Assembly: GCA_964457365.1 (NCBI GenBank)
Contig: CAYWFP010000025.1
Span: 1-40,031, forward strand
Direction of reading: 5' to 3'
DNA: 40,031 nucleotides
Source of the DNA: CAYWFP01 sp964457365
Lineage (GTDB): Bacteria > Planctomycetota > SZUA-567
The position numbers were made by a program, and so were the translations under genes. Under the pieces are notes generated by a model. That model was not told where the DNA came from. It made no database searches and saw only the letters and a program-made list of their open reading frames with translations. Below, one piece after another: positions 16,218-24,792 of this stretch; the first letter of the stretch is position 1; each line of letters starts with the position of its first letter.

Positions 16218-17672
16218 ATGAGCGAACGCCCCAACATTCTCATCGTCATGACCGACCATCAACGCGGTGATACGGTGCTCCCCGAGCATCCGTGCAAGAC
16301 ACCGAACCTGAATCGTCTCGCCGGCGAAGGCGTGACCTTCAGCGAGGCCTTCTGTCCGAGTCCGCATTGCTGTCCGGCGCGTGCCACCTTCGTCACCGGG
16401 TTGTATCCGTCCCAACACGGGGTGTGGAATAACGTCTGCAACGAGATGGCGCTCTCGCGCGGTCTCAAGGACGGCGTCCGTTGCTGGAGCGAGGATTTGA
16501 AAGACGCGGGGTATGATCTGCACTGGTTTGGCAAGTGGCATGTCACCGTGGAGGAAGGCCCGGCCGACCGGGGCTGGATCGAGCACGGCATGACCAGTTG
16601 TACCACCGGTGATCATCACGGACGCGCGTGGGAGCATTACGCCGAAAAGGCAGACGAACTCAACGCGGTGTCTGCCGGGCGGGGCGAGGGAATGATCCAG
16701 CGACCGGGGTACGGCGCGTTCCGACTCTACGGCACGAACGAAGACGGCAATCCGCACGACAACCGGATCACCCGGGGCGCGGTCGAACTCCTCGGTGGTC
16801 TGGCGAACGACCGGCCATGGTGCACCTTTGTCGGCCTGACCGGCCCGCACGATCCGTATTGCGTGCCGTCGAAGTATCTCGACATGTACCGCCTGGAGGA
16901 TATCCCGCTGCCCCCGAGCTACGCCGACGAGATGAAGGACAAGCCGATGGTGGTCCGGCGCATGCGCGAGCAGGTCTTCGGTCAACTGGGCGAGCGCGAG
17001 GTGCGCGAGGGGATCCGTCACTTCTGGGCGTACTGCACCTACCTCGACGATCTCTTCGGGCAGATGCTCGAGGCGTTGGAGCGTTCGGGGCAGGCGCGAA
17101 ACACGCTGGTTCTCTACTGCAGCGACCACGGCGACTACTGCGGCGAGCACGGGCTTTTCGCCAAGGGTATTCCGTGCTACCGCGGTGCCTACCACGTTCC
17201 GGCGGTGGTGCGCTGGCCGGGGCAGGTGGGCAAGCCCGGCTGCCGCGCGGACGACTTCGTCAGCCTCGCTGACTTCGGTCCGACCTTCCTCGACATCGCC
17301 GGCGTCACGGCCAGGCGCGACTTCGCCGGACGCAGCCTGCTGCCGTTCCTGCGCGGCGACAGGCCCGCGGAGTGGCGCGAGGAGATCTGTACCCAGTGCA
17401 ACGGCGTGGAGTTGTACTATACCCAACGCTCGGTGGCGACGAAGACGCACAAGTATGTCTTCAACGGTTTCGACCAGGACGAATTGTACGACCTGCAACA
17501 GGATCCGCACGAACTGGTCAATCGCGCCGGGGACGAGGCCTGCGCCGAGATCAAGCGCGAGCTGGTTCGGAGGATGTGGCGTTTCGGACGCGAGGTGAAC
17601 GATCCGGCGATCAATCCCTATATCACTGTCGGCTTGGCCCCGTACGGCCCGGCGGAGGCGTTCCGGAGCTGA
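16218..17672 (+). CDS. class I (formylglycine) sulfatase
   Basis: 484 residues. NILIVMTDHQRGDT opens the protein with metal ligand Asp13. The sulfatase signature is PHCCPARATFVTGLYPSQHG, where Cys51 of C-x-P-x-R should be turned into formylglycine. YCSDHGDYCGEHGLFAKG in the C-terminal half supplies further metal ligands. No signal peptide is present, so it should work in the cytoplasm. It hydrolyses a sulfate ester, or possibly a phosphonate or phosphate ester, since the alkaline phosphatase superfamily is promiscuous. It is the last gene of the gpgS operon (33 bases after the HAD gene, with GAAAGG at 16203-16208), which suggests a sulfated sugar or glycerate linked to the pathway. No sulfatase-modifying enzyme is in the window. 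Family sure, substrate unknown. Confidence 0.87.
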   Translation: MSERPNILIVMTDHQRGDTVLPEHPCKTPNLNRLAGEGVTFSEAFCPSPHCCPARATFVTGLYPSQHGVWNNVCNEMALSRGLKDGVRCWSEDLKDAGYDLHWFGKWHVTVEEGPADRGWIEHGMTSCTTGDHHGRAWEHYAEKADELNAVSAGRGEGMIQRPGYGAFRLYGTNEDGNPHDNRITRGAVELLGGLANDRPWCTFVGLTGPHDPYCVPSKYLDMYRLEDIPLPPSYADEMKDKPMVVRRMREQVFGQLGEREVREGIRHFWAYCTYLDDLFGQMLEALERSGQARNTLVLYCSDHGDYCGEHGLFAKGIPCYRGAYHVPAVVRWPGQVGKPGCRADDFVSLADFGPTFLDIAGVTARRDFAGRSLLPFLRGDRPAEWREEICTQCNGVELYYTQRSVATKTHKYVFNGFDQDELYDLQQDPHELVNRAGDEACAEIKRELVRRMWRFGREVNDPAINPYITVGLAPYGPAEAFRS

Positions 17673-17694
17673 AAGGGGAACGCGGCGGGAAGAA

Positions 17695-19440
17695 TCAGAC
17701 GCGTTGGACCACGATCCAGCGCGTCTGGTACGGCGCCAGCTTTACGCTCTCGTTCTGGATCACCTCCTCGTTCAGCACGTCGGCGTGCTCGCAGGAAGTG
17801 ACGCCGCAGAAGGTCGGAATCTGCGAGGCGAGATGGATCTCGATCGGATCGCGCGTCACGTTGCTGATCGCCAGGATCATCTCGGTGCCGCCGGGGGCGG
17901 TGCGTTCGACGGCGAAGACCTGGTTCCCCAGTTCCAGCACCGCTTGGTCGCCGTCGGGGTGGAAGGCCGGGTGCTCCGCGCGGACCTTCAGCCGCCGCGT
18001 GTATTCGTGAAAGACCCGGTAGGTCACCGTCGAGTGATCGGCGAGCAGGATCTCCAGGTCGTGCTCCTTCCACTTCATGCGGTTGATCGCCCGCGGATAG
18101 CCCCAGTGTTTCACGCCCTCGTAGTAGTTGCGCGTGCCGGTGAGGCTGTGGAAGTAGACCGCCGGAATGCCCGCCAGCGCCAGCGGAATGGTCTGCGAGC
18201 AGAGGAAGCGCTCGATGTCCAGGTCGGTGACGTCCTCGCCGTTTTCGCAGAGCGCGTCGAAGTAGGTGATGTTCATCTCGTACGGGCTTTCGGTGCCGTC
18301 TGGATTGGTCTTGCCCGAGACATGTCCGCCGCGCGCACGCATCAGGTCGGCGAGCTTGCGCACTTCCGCGTCCTCGACCAGGCCCTCGAGCGGACGCACA
18401 CCGATGCCGTCGTGGCTGGCGGTGAAGTTCAGGTAGGTGCAGCCTTCGGGCGTTTCGCCCAGGTTGCCGGCCCACTCGGTCAGCTTCGTCGCGTCGCCGT
18501 TGGTGAGGGTGTAGAGCAGAAGGGGCGGCAGGGTGAACTGGTAGACCACGTTGGCCTCGTCGCCATCGCCGAAGTAGGAGACGTTCTCCTTGTGCGGGAC
18601 ATTGGTTTCGGTCAGCAGCAGTAGCTCCGGCGCGACCATCTCCAGCACGTCGCGCATCAACTTGACAACCTCGTGGGTTTCGGGCAGATGGATGCAGTTT
18701 GTGCCCAGCTTTTTCCACAGGTAGGCGATGGCGTCGAGGCGGATGATACGCGCGCCCTTGCTGATGTAGAGGAAGAGGATGTCCAGGAATTCGAAGAGCA
18801 CGTCCGGGTTGGAGAAGTCGACGTCGACCTGATCGGCGCTGAACGTGGTCCAGACCCAGTCCTCGCCGACGCGCGTCTGCACCCGCGTCAGCAGCGGATG
18901 CGTCCGCGGGCGCGTCACCTGCGATACGTCTGTGCCCTTCTCGGCGGTGACGAAGTAGTCGCGGCCCGGGGAGATGCCGTTCAGGAACTGCTTGAACCAG
19001 GCCGAACGCCGCGAACAGTGGTTGAGCACCAAGTCGAACATAAGGTCGAACTTCTCGCCGATGGCCTCGATGTTCTCCCATGTGCCGAAGTCCGGATTGA
19101 CCTCGCGGTAGTCGATGACCGAGAAGCCGTCGTCGGAACTGTAGGGACAGAACGGCAGGATATGGACGTGCGAGAGCGCGCTCTGCAGGTGTTTGTCGCA
19201 AAAGCGCTTGTGGGGTTCCAGCGGCGGTTCGCCGTCTTTCTGCACCATGTGGGCGTAGGTGATCAGCAGGCGCGTGGACTGGTTCCATTTTTCGTGCACC
19301 GGCTGCGGATTCAGCCCGACGCCGTAGCGCCCGATCATCATGCGCAGGCGGTTGAGACAGCGCCCGGCCACGGCCTCGCCGTACAGGCGCTCGAAACGCT
19401 TGCGAAAGCGATTGAAGATTTCGGCGCGGTAGAATTGCAT
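17695..19440 (-). CDS. GH13_18 phosphorylase, probably glucosylglycerate phosphorylase
   Basis: 581 residues. This GH13 enzyme has the features of the sucrose-phosphorylase-like subfamily 18: HVHILPFCPYSSDDGFSVID, FDLVLNHCSRRSAWFKQF, nucleophile Asp236 in ARIIRLDAIAYLWKK, acid/base Glu278 in LLLLTETNVPHKENVSYFG, and His343-Asp344 in FTASHDGIGVRPLEG. In this subfamily, enzymes of this type (including E. coli YcjM) split glucosylglycerate with phosphate into glucose-1-phosphate and glycerate; others use sucrose or glucosylglycerol. The neighbouring gpgS makes the glucosylglycerate reading the best one. AAGGA overlaps the stop codon of the upstream GT gene, so the two are coupled. It converges on the sulfatase gene with 22 bases between the stops and no clear terminator. 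Subfamily strong, substrate inferred. Confidence 0.87.
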   Translation of the reverse strand: MQFYRAEIFNRFRKRFERLYGEAVAGRCLNRLRMMIGRYGVGLNPQPVHEKWNQSTRLLITYAHMVQKDGEPPLEPHKRFCDKHLQSALSHVHILPFCPYSSDDGFSVIDYREVNPDFGTWENIEAIGEKFDLMFDLVLNHCSRRSAWFKQFLNGISPGRDYFVTAEKGTDVSQVTRPRTHPLLTRVQTRVGEDWVWTTFSADQVDVDFSNPDVLFEFLDILFLYISKGARIIRLDAIAYLWKKLGTNCIHLPETHEVVKLMRDVLEMVAPELLLLTETNVPHKENVSYFGDGDEANVVYQFTLPPLLLYTLTNGDATKLTEWAGNLGETPEGCTYLNFTASHDGIGVRPLEGLVEDAEVRKLADLMRARGGHVSGKTNPDGTESPYEMNITYFDALCENGEDVTDLDIERFLCSQTIPLALAGIPAVYFHSLTGTRNYYEGVKHWGYPRAINRMKWKEHDLEILLADHSTVTYRVFHEYTRRLKVRAEHPAFHPDGDQAVLELGNQVFAVERTAPGGTEMILAISNVTRDPIEIHLASQIPTFCGVTSCEHADVLNEEVIQNESVKLAPYQTRWIVVQRV

Positions 19441-19449
19441 AAGCGATCC

Positions 19450-20715
19450 TTACAGCGTCTCCAGGCCCGTGATATTGGTGACCAGATTGCGCAGCTTCCG
19501 GCGCAGGATGCCGTAGCTGTAGTACCGCTTGGCGATCGCGAAGTTCTCGTTGACGACACGCTGGCAATGTGACCGGTCCTCGAGCAGCTTTCGAACTTCG
19601 TCCACGACCTTGCGGGTGATGAACCCGTCCATGATCGGCACCTTGAAGCCCAGGGGCTCGATGTCGCGCGCGAAAATGGAGTAGCGGTTTACCAGGATCG
19701 GCTTGCGGAAGTAGAGCGATTCCACGAAGGCGTTGCCGAAGCCTTCGTAGAGGCTCGGGTAGGTGATGAAGTCGGCGTGGGGATAGATGTCCCAGAGGGT
19801 GTACATCTTCTTCCCCTCATCGTTGAGTTGCCGGACTTCGCTGATGCGGTCGCCGATGAGGTGCATGCTGACGCCGGCGTCCTCGGCCAGTTCCTTCAGC
19901 ATGCTGACGTACTCGAAGCCTTCGTCGCCGGCGTCGTGCGAGATGATGAGTTTGTACTTTGGATCATTGAGCATCTCCACGAGCTTGATGGCGTGCTCGA
20001 TACCCTTGCGGGGCACGATGCGCGTCGGCTGTAGCAATAACACGTCATCAGGTTTCATGTCGATCTCTTTGCGGAAGTCGGCGGTGTAGTCGTCGATCGG
20101 CGGCGCGTCGCTGTCGAAGTCGAAGACGTTGGGTACGAGGACGGACGAGAGTCCTTTGCGGAAGGCCAGCTCGTCCTGGGCCGCCTGGTTGATCACCACG
20201 TGCTGGATGTCCATGTTGCACGGCGGGAAGGCTAGGTCGAGGTAGTCACTGGCGGCGTTGATGGAGAAGCGCGTCCGTTCCCAGAAAAAGTCGTGATGGT
20301 GCGCGATACAGGGCATGCGGGTTTCATTGAGGTACTCGGTGATGGCGATGCCGAGCGGCACGTGCATGGGGATGGTCAAGGCGTTCTGGGCCACCAGGAT
20401 GGTGATGTCGAACTGCTTGACGAATTCGTAGAGCGTGTCCTTGATGTATTCCGCGATATCGCGCACGCGCTGGCTGACGTGAGGCGGGCGTGTCGTGGTG
20501 CCCCAGAGGCGGTCGTTGATCCAATCGATCTCGGGGTGGGCGAAGAAGGCTTCGGGGATGCACATGCTTATATCTGGTGCGCGATCGAGCATGCCCGCGT
20601 ACCAGAAGCTGATATGCTTGTGATCCCATAAAAGTTCCGCCCACTTGGCACTCTCGAGAGAGACGCCGTCGGTGCCGGCGAAACGTGTGGAGACGAAGCC
20701 GATGTGTTCACCCAT
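19450..20715 (-). CDS. GT4 glycosyltransferase, MggA-like (mannosylglucosyl-3-phosphoglycerate synthase)
   Basis: 421 residues. It starts IGFVSTRFAGTDGVSLESAK (residues 5-24); the GTDGVSLE loop is a mark of the GT4 group to which mannosylglucosyl-3-phosphoglycerate synthases belong. Later come CIAHHHDFFWERTRFSIN, LLLQPTRIVPRKGIEHAIKL and ITYPSLYEGFGNAFVESLYF with the GT4 E-x7-E spacing. If MggA, it would add mannose from GDP-mannose to glucosyl-3-phosphoglycerate made by GpgS. It is the first gene of a two-gene leftward operon with the phosphorylase (9-base gap). GGGAAAGG lies about 7 bases before the ATG, and a good promoter is found at 20761-20788. GT4 is sure; the MggA assignment rests on the N-terminal motif and on gpgS, GH13_18 and GH38 nearby. 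Confidence 0.8.
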   Translation of the reverse strand: MGEHIGFVSTRFAGTDGVSLESAKWAELLWDHKHISFWYAGMLDRAPDISMCIPEAFFAHPEIDWINDRLWGTTTRPPHVSQRVRDIAEYIKDTLYEFVKQFDITILVAQNALTIPMHVPLGIAITEYLNETRMPCIAHHHDFFWERTRFSINAASDYLDLAFPPCNMDIQHVVINQAAQDELAFRKGLSSVLVPNVFDFDSDAPPIDDYTADFRKEIDMKPDDVLLLQPTRIVPRKGIEHAIKLVEMLNDPKYKLIISHDAGDEGFEYVSMLKELAEDAGVSMHLIGDRISEVRQLNDEGKKMYTLWDIYPHADFITYPSLYEGFGNAFVESLYFRKPILVNRYSIFARDIEPLGFKVPIMDGFITRKVVDEVRKLLEDRSHCQRVVNENFAIAKRYYSYGILRRKLRNLVTNITGLETL

Positions 20716-20760
20716 GGTTGCGCCTTTCCCCGTCGCGTTGCGGCGATAACCTTTCCTGCA

Positions 20761-20788
20761 ACAATAACACGACAGCGCGGGGGGTCAA
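20761..20788 (-). promoter_or_regulatory. sigma70-type promoter of the MggA-like/phosphorylase operon
   Basis: On the minus strand TTGACC (20788-20783) and TATTGT (20766-20761) are 16 bases apart, about 45 bases before the ATG at 20715. Both hexamers are good matches (5/6 and 4/6). Confidence 0.5.
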
Positions 20789-20949
20789 GACGGCAAAGCG
20801 CGCAAAAGCCGTTCCTGTTGGAAAAATTGATACTGGCTTAACGCAGCCCTGTTATTCGTATCGGAGAGTTTTGCCGGCTGCAGCGTTGCCCGCGGGAAGC
20901 TGTCGCATCAATCGATGCCGAATAATCGTGAGCGGATGGGAAGCGCCCC

Positions 20950-21168
20950 TCAGTTATGGGCGCGGCAACGCAAGACGATCTTGTTGCTTGCTTCGCTCTG
21001 CGATTGCCAGAGTTCGAGTTCGCCGTTCTCCATGGCGTGCTTGATATCGGTGGGCAGATTGTTCAGCTCGTCCTTGTAGCTGCCGGGACGAGTGCGATTG
21101 AATACCAGGATGTCGCCGACGTCGCTGCAGTGAATCATCCCCTGTTTCCAATCCGGTTTGACAGCCAT
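20950..21168 (-). CDS. small protein of unknown function (72 residues)
   Basis: The ATG at 21168 is preceded by AGGAGGT at near-ideal spacing, one of the best ribosome sites in the window, which supports a real gene. The protein starts MAVKPDWKQGMIHCSDVGDI and ends SNKIVLRCRAHN, with two Cys residues and no membrane segment or signal peptide. Beta-rich spacing and a charged surface suggest a small globular cytoplasmic protein. It reads leftward and lies upstream of the MggA-like gene, separated by 234 bases; a short stem GCGCCC/GGGCGC straddles its stop codon, a possible weak terminator. A candidate promoter is at 21285-21313. I do not recognise the family. Confidence 0.65.
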   Translation of the reverse strand: MAVKPDWKQGMIHCSDVGDILVFNRTRPGSYKDELNNLPTDIKHAMENGELELWQSQSEASNKIVLRCRAHN

Positions 21169-21678
21169 GTAAACCTCCTGTCGATGTCGCCTATATCGAT
21201 AGCGGTCGGGATGAAGCTACTGTACGCTTTCTCCCTTACCGACGCTGCACAGGGCAATGGGATCCCAGGCGCGTTTATTAGCAAACTATATGATTCCCGA
21301 TTCGTCAAGTTAAGTGCGCGTTAACTCCTGGCATAATTTTACCGAGACAGGGAAATTTAGTTGCATCTTGGGGCGCCTCATGCTTATATGATTTTCGGAT
21401 AAGTTGCTGTAATTATTTGTCGTTAGGTCGAATTGTCGTGTTTCCCAACAGCCATAGTCTGTCGGGAAGTCAACCGATATTGAATCAATCGGTAGCGGAA
21501 AATTTCTCAGAAAATCGTCTAGGCGACTTTGGAAGTGGCCGCAGAGGCGTTTGGGCGCTGGCAGTCGTCGCTTCGGCAAACCGATTCTGATAAAAAGGTG
21601 TTTGCTTCCGCGTGTCGCTTCTGTTTCAATGCCGCGATTATTCGAATCCGAACGTTTACGGCCACGAGAGGAGAGTAG
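21169..21678. other. divergent intergenic region, A+T-rich
   Basis: 510 bases between the small leftward gene and the GH38 gene, clearly richer in A+T than the flanking genes, mainly from 21280 to 21520. It holds a candidate leftward promoter (21285-21313). For the GH38 gene no convincing rightward promoter could be fixed by eye; TTGCAT (21361) followed by TATGAT-like bases is too widely spaced. No reading frame here has a credible protein. The length would allow control by a sugar- or stress-responsive regulator. Confidence 0.5.
21285..21313 (-). promoter_or_regulatory. candidate promoter for the 72-residue gene
   Basis: On the minus strand TTAACT (21313-21308) and TATAGT (21290-21285) are 17 bases apart. 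The predicted leader is about 110 bases. Hexamers match at 4/6 and 5/6. Confidence 0.35.
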
Positions 21679-24600
21679 GTGGACTCGTATCTGCGCACGA
21701 TTGAAGGACGCATCGATCAACTGGTCGGCCGTCTCTACCAGGCGTACTTCCAGGATCTCATGCCGCTGAAAGTGATGTACCACCCCACGCCCGAGCCACT
21801 GAGCTTCCGCGAAGCGAAGACGGTCAAGTACAAGGCGATCAAGGTCGGGACCGCGTGGGGCAAGCTCCACGATTGCGCCTGGTTTCGTTTCGAAGGCCGC
21901 GTTCCCGCGAGCCACAAGGGAAAGGATGTCGTGGCGCTGATCGACATCGGCGGCGAAGGCTGCCTCTACGACAGCAAAGGCGTGCCCGCGCAGGGACTGA
22001 CTAGTCGCGGTCACGAGGGCAATCCGGACTTCATCAAGCGGCGGATTCATCTTTTCAAGCGCGCGCACGGCGGCGAGGCGGTGAAGCTGATGGTCGATGC
22101 GGGCGCCAACTGGCTCTGGGGCAAACCGCTGGGGCATACCGACCCGATGGGCGAGGCATGCGCGGTGCTCAAACAGGCCGATCTTGCCGTCTTTGATCGC
22201 GAAGCGTACGCGCTCTACCAGGACTATTCCTTCCTGGTTCACCTGATGAAGGCATTGCCCGAACAGAGCCGTCACCGAAAAGTGCTGCGTGCGGCACTGA
22301 ACGAGGTGGCCAATCAGTATGGCGATGGCCTGTCCGAGCAGGTTCATGCGTGCCGCAAGATTCTCGAGCCGGAGTTGAAAAAACCGGCCAATGCTTCGGC
22401 GATCAAGTCCTCCGCGGTGGGGCACGCGCATATCGATCTGGCGTGGCTCTGGCCGCTCAGGGAGACGTGGCGCAAGTGCGAGCGCACGTTCAGCACCGCG
22501 CTGGCGATGATGGAGGAGTATCCCGAGTACGTCTTCGGCTCGAGTCAACCGTATCTCTACTGGATCATCAAGCAACGCCATCCGGAGATCTACCGCCGCA
22601 TCAAGCGTGCGGTGGCCGCGGGGCGTTGGGAGATCCAGGGTTGCATGTGGGTGGAGGCAGACTGCAACATCACCAGCGGCGAGTCGTTGATTCGGCAGAT
22701 CCTCCACGGCCAGCGTTTCTGGCGCGAGGAGTTCGGCTCGACTGTGAACAACCTCTGGATCCCCGATGTCTTCGGCTATTGTGCGAGCCTGCCGCAGATC
22801 CTGAAAAAGAGCGGTGTCGACTACTTCGTTACTCAGAAGATGTCGTGGAATCAATTCAACGTTTTTCCGCACAATACCATGTGGTGGCGTGGCCTCGACG
22901 GTTCGCAGGTTTTCACGCATTTCCCTCCCGCGGATACCTACAACCACAGCTGCCATCCGGGCGGGCTGATGGCCGAGGAGACCAACAACAAGACCGCCGA
23001 CCGTTGCGATCATTCCCTCGTCCTCTTCGGCATCGGCGATGGCGGTGGCGGCCCCGGCCGCATTCATCTTGAGCGTTTGCGACGCGCGGCGAACATCGAG
23101 GACGTGCCGAAGGTGAAACAGGAGCACGCCGCCGACTTCTTCCGCAAAGCCGCGCGCAATGCCCGTGACCTGCCGGTCTGGGAAGGGGAGTTATATCTCG
23201 AACTCCACCGCGGCACGTTGACGACGCACGCGCGGATGAAGCGCCGCAACAGAAAGCTCGAATTCCTCTTCCGGGAGGTGGAGAATCTCTACGCGCTTTA
23301 CGATCGGGCGAAGTATCCGAAGAAGGATGTCGACGCGTTATGGAAGCGGCTGTTGCTGCACCAATTCCACGACGTCATCCCGGGCTCCTCGATTACTCGT
23401 GTCTACGAAGAAGCGCACGCCGATTACGACGGGATCGAGAAGGAGCTGCATCGACTCCGCGACCGAGCGGCAGAGCGATACACCCGCGGTATCGACACGG
23501 CCGGACGAAAGAATCCGGTCGTCGTGCAGAACTCGCTTTCCTGGGGACGGCTGGGATTGGTGCGACTGAAGGGCGATCTTGCCGGCAAGGCGCTCCGGGA
23601 CGAGCACGGCTACGCCCTGCCGGTACAGAAGATTCGCGAGGAAGGGCGAACTTGGACGCTGGTTCAGGTGCCCGCGCCGGCCTGCGGCCATATGGTCGTC
23701 AGCGAGAGCGAGGAGAAAGCGCCGCGGTACGCCAATCAGTTGCGTGTTTCGCGGAGGCGGCTGGAGAACGAGTGCTATATCATCGAGTTCGATCCCGACG
23801 GGCCGATTTCGCGCCTCTACGACAAGGAGAACGACCGCGAAGTGCTGCCGCCGCGGGAAAGGGCCAACGTTTTCGCTCTCTACGAAGACCGGCCGATCAA
23901 TTACGATGCCTGGGATATCGACCACTTTTACGCCCAGACTTCGCCGTCCTCGCCAGCGTTGAAGAAGGTGACCGTGCTCGAAAAGGGGCCGGTCCGCGCC
24001 GCCTTGCGTTTCGAGTACCAGGACAAGAACTATGCCGTCGTCCAGGACGTTTCGGTGGTGTCCGGCTCGCGACGGATCGACTTTCGCACGCGGGTGGACT
24101 GGCACGAGTCGCGCAAACTCCTGAAGGCCCTCTTCCCGGTCGCGGTCCGCGCCCAGGAGGCCAGCTTCGAGATCCAGTACGGCCATGTCAAACGCCCCAC
24201 TCACGAGAATACCTCCTGGGACGTCGCTCGTTTCGAGGTGCTCGGGCATAAATGGGTCGACCTTTCGCAACGCGATTACGGGGTGGCTCTATTGAACGAC
24301 TGCAAGTACGGTCATCGCGTGCGCGACAATATCATCAAGCTCTCGCTGCTGCGCTCGCCCAAGTCCCCCGATCCGATGGCGGACATGCACGAGCACGAAT
24401 TTACCTACAGCCTGGTGCCACACGCGGGGGATCTGGTCTCCGGGCGGGTTATCCAGGAAGGGTACGAACTGAACGTACCATTGGCGGCGTTGCCGACGAC
24501 GGCTGGCCGGGGCTCGTTGCCCGCGGCCTACTCGGCGATCCGCCTCGAGGACGACAACGTGATTCTCGAAACGGTCAAATGTGCCGAGGACGGAGACGAA

Positions 24601-24792
24601 TTGGTGCTGCGTTTGTACGAAGCGACCGGATCCATCCGCAAGACAAGGCTTCATTTCGGCTTCGACATCGCCTGCGCCGAAGAGGTGAACGTCATGGAAG
24701 AGAAACCCAGGCGGCTACGGATGAAGGGGCGTGAACTGCCGTTGACGTTCCAGCCGTTCGCGATCAGGACCCTGCGACTGAAACCGGCATAG
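21669..24792 (+). promoter_or_regulatory. ribosome site fixing the GTG start of the GH38 gene
   Basis: AGGAG at 21669-21673, inside GAGAGGAGAG, lies 5 bases before GTG at 21679 and is the reason for choosing this start. The element itself spans only 21666-21675; the rest of the interval is the gene it serves. Confidence 0.6.
21679..24792 (+). CDS. GH38 alpha-mannosidase, candidate MGG/mannosylglycerate hydrolase
   Basis: 1037 residues starting at GTG. The N-terminal ~240 residues are a beta-sandwich-like domain common in bacterial GH38. The catalytic domain has AVGHAHIDLAWLWPLRET with zinc ligands His251 and Asp253, the nucleophile Asp363 in LWIPDVFGYCASLPQIL, and LHQFHDVIPGSSITRVYEEA with another zinc-site His-Asp. 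C-terminal beta domains follow. There is no signal peptide, so it should act on a cytoplasmic alpha-mannoside. GH38 includes the mannosylglycerate hydrolase MngB. Next to gpgS, an MggA-like enzyme and a glucosylglycerate phosphorylase, the likely substrate is mannosylglucosylglycerate, releasing mannose and glucosylglycerate for phosphorolysis. A role in general mannoside breakdown is the alternative. Its 3' end overlaps the convergent EamA gene by 29 bases. Confidence 0.88.
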   Translation: MDSYLRTIEGRIDQLVGRLYQAYFQDLMPLKVMYHPTPEPLSFREAKTVKYKAIKVGTAWGKLHDCAWFRFEGRVPASHKGKDVVALIDIGGEGCLYDSKGVPAQGLTSRGHEGNPDFIKRRIHLFKRAHGGEAVKLMVDAGANWLWGKPLGHTDPMGEACAVLKQADLAVFDREAYALYQDYSFLVHLMKALPEQSRHRKVLRAALNEVANQYGDGLSEQVHACRKILEPELKKPANASAIKSSAVGHAHIDLAWLWPLRETWRKCERTFSTALAMMEEYPEYVFGSSQPYLYWIIKQRHPEIYRRIKRAVAAGRWEIQGCMWVEADCNITSGESLIRQILHGQRFWREEFGSTVNNLWIPDVFGYCASLPQILKKSGVDYFVTQKMSWNQFNVFPHNTMWWRGLDGSQVFTHFPPADTYNHSCHPGGLMAEETNNKTADRCDHSLVLFGIGDGGGGPGRIHLERLRRAANIEDVPKVKQEHAADFFRKAARNARDLPVWEGELYLELHRGTLTTHARMKRRNRKLEFLFREVENLYALYDRAKYPKKDVDALWKRLLLHQFHDVIPGSSITRVYEEAHADYDGIEKELHRLRDRAAERYTRGIDTAGRKNPVVVQNSLSWGRLGLVRLKGDLAGKALRDEHGYALPVQKIREEGRTWTLVQVPAPACGHMVVSESEEKAPRYANQLRVSRRRLENECYIIEFDPDGPISRLYDKENDREVLPPRERANVFALYEDRPINYDAWDIDHFYAQTSPSSPALKKVTVLEKGPVRAALRFEYQDKNYAVVQDVSVVSGSRRIDFRTRVDWHESRKLLKALFPVAVRAQEASFEIQYGHVKRPTHENTSWDVARFEVLGHKWVDLSQRDYGVALLNDCKYGHRVRDNIIKLSLLRSPKSPDPMADMHEHEFTYSLVPHAGDLVSGRVIQEGYELNVPLAALPTTAGRGSLPAAYSAIRLEDDNVILETVKCAEDGDELVLRLYEATGSIRKTRLHFGFDIACAEEVNVMEEKPRRLRMKGRELPLTFQPFAIRTLRLKPA

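Noticed and set aside
15168..17510. A 780-codon open frame on the minus strand opposite the HAD and sulfatase genes
   Set aside because: The plus-strand proteins carry clear family motifs; the antisense frame has none and is a by-product of GC-rich codon use.
17618..19567. A 649-codon frame overlapping the GH13_18 gene in another minus-strand frame
   Set aside because: It is Arg/Pro/Gly-rich with no motif; the GH13 catalytic residues lie in the other frame.
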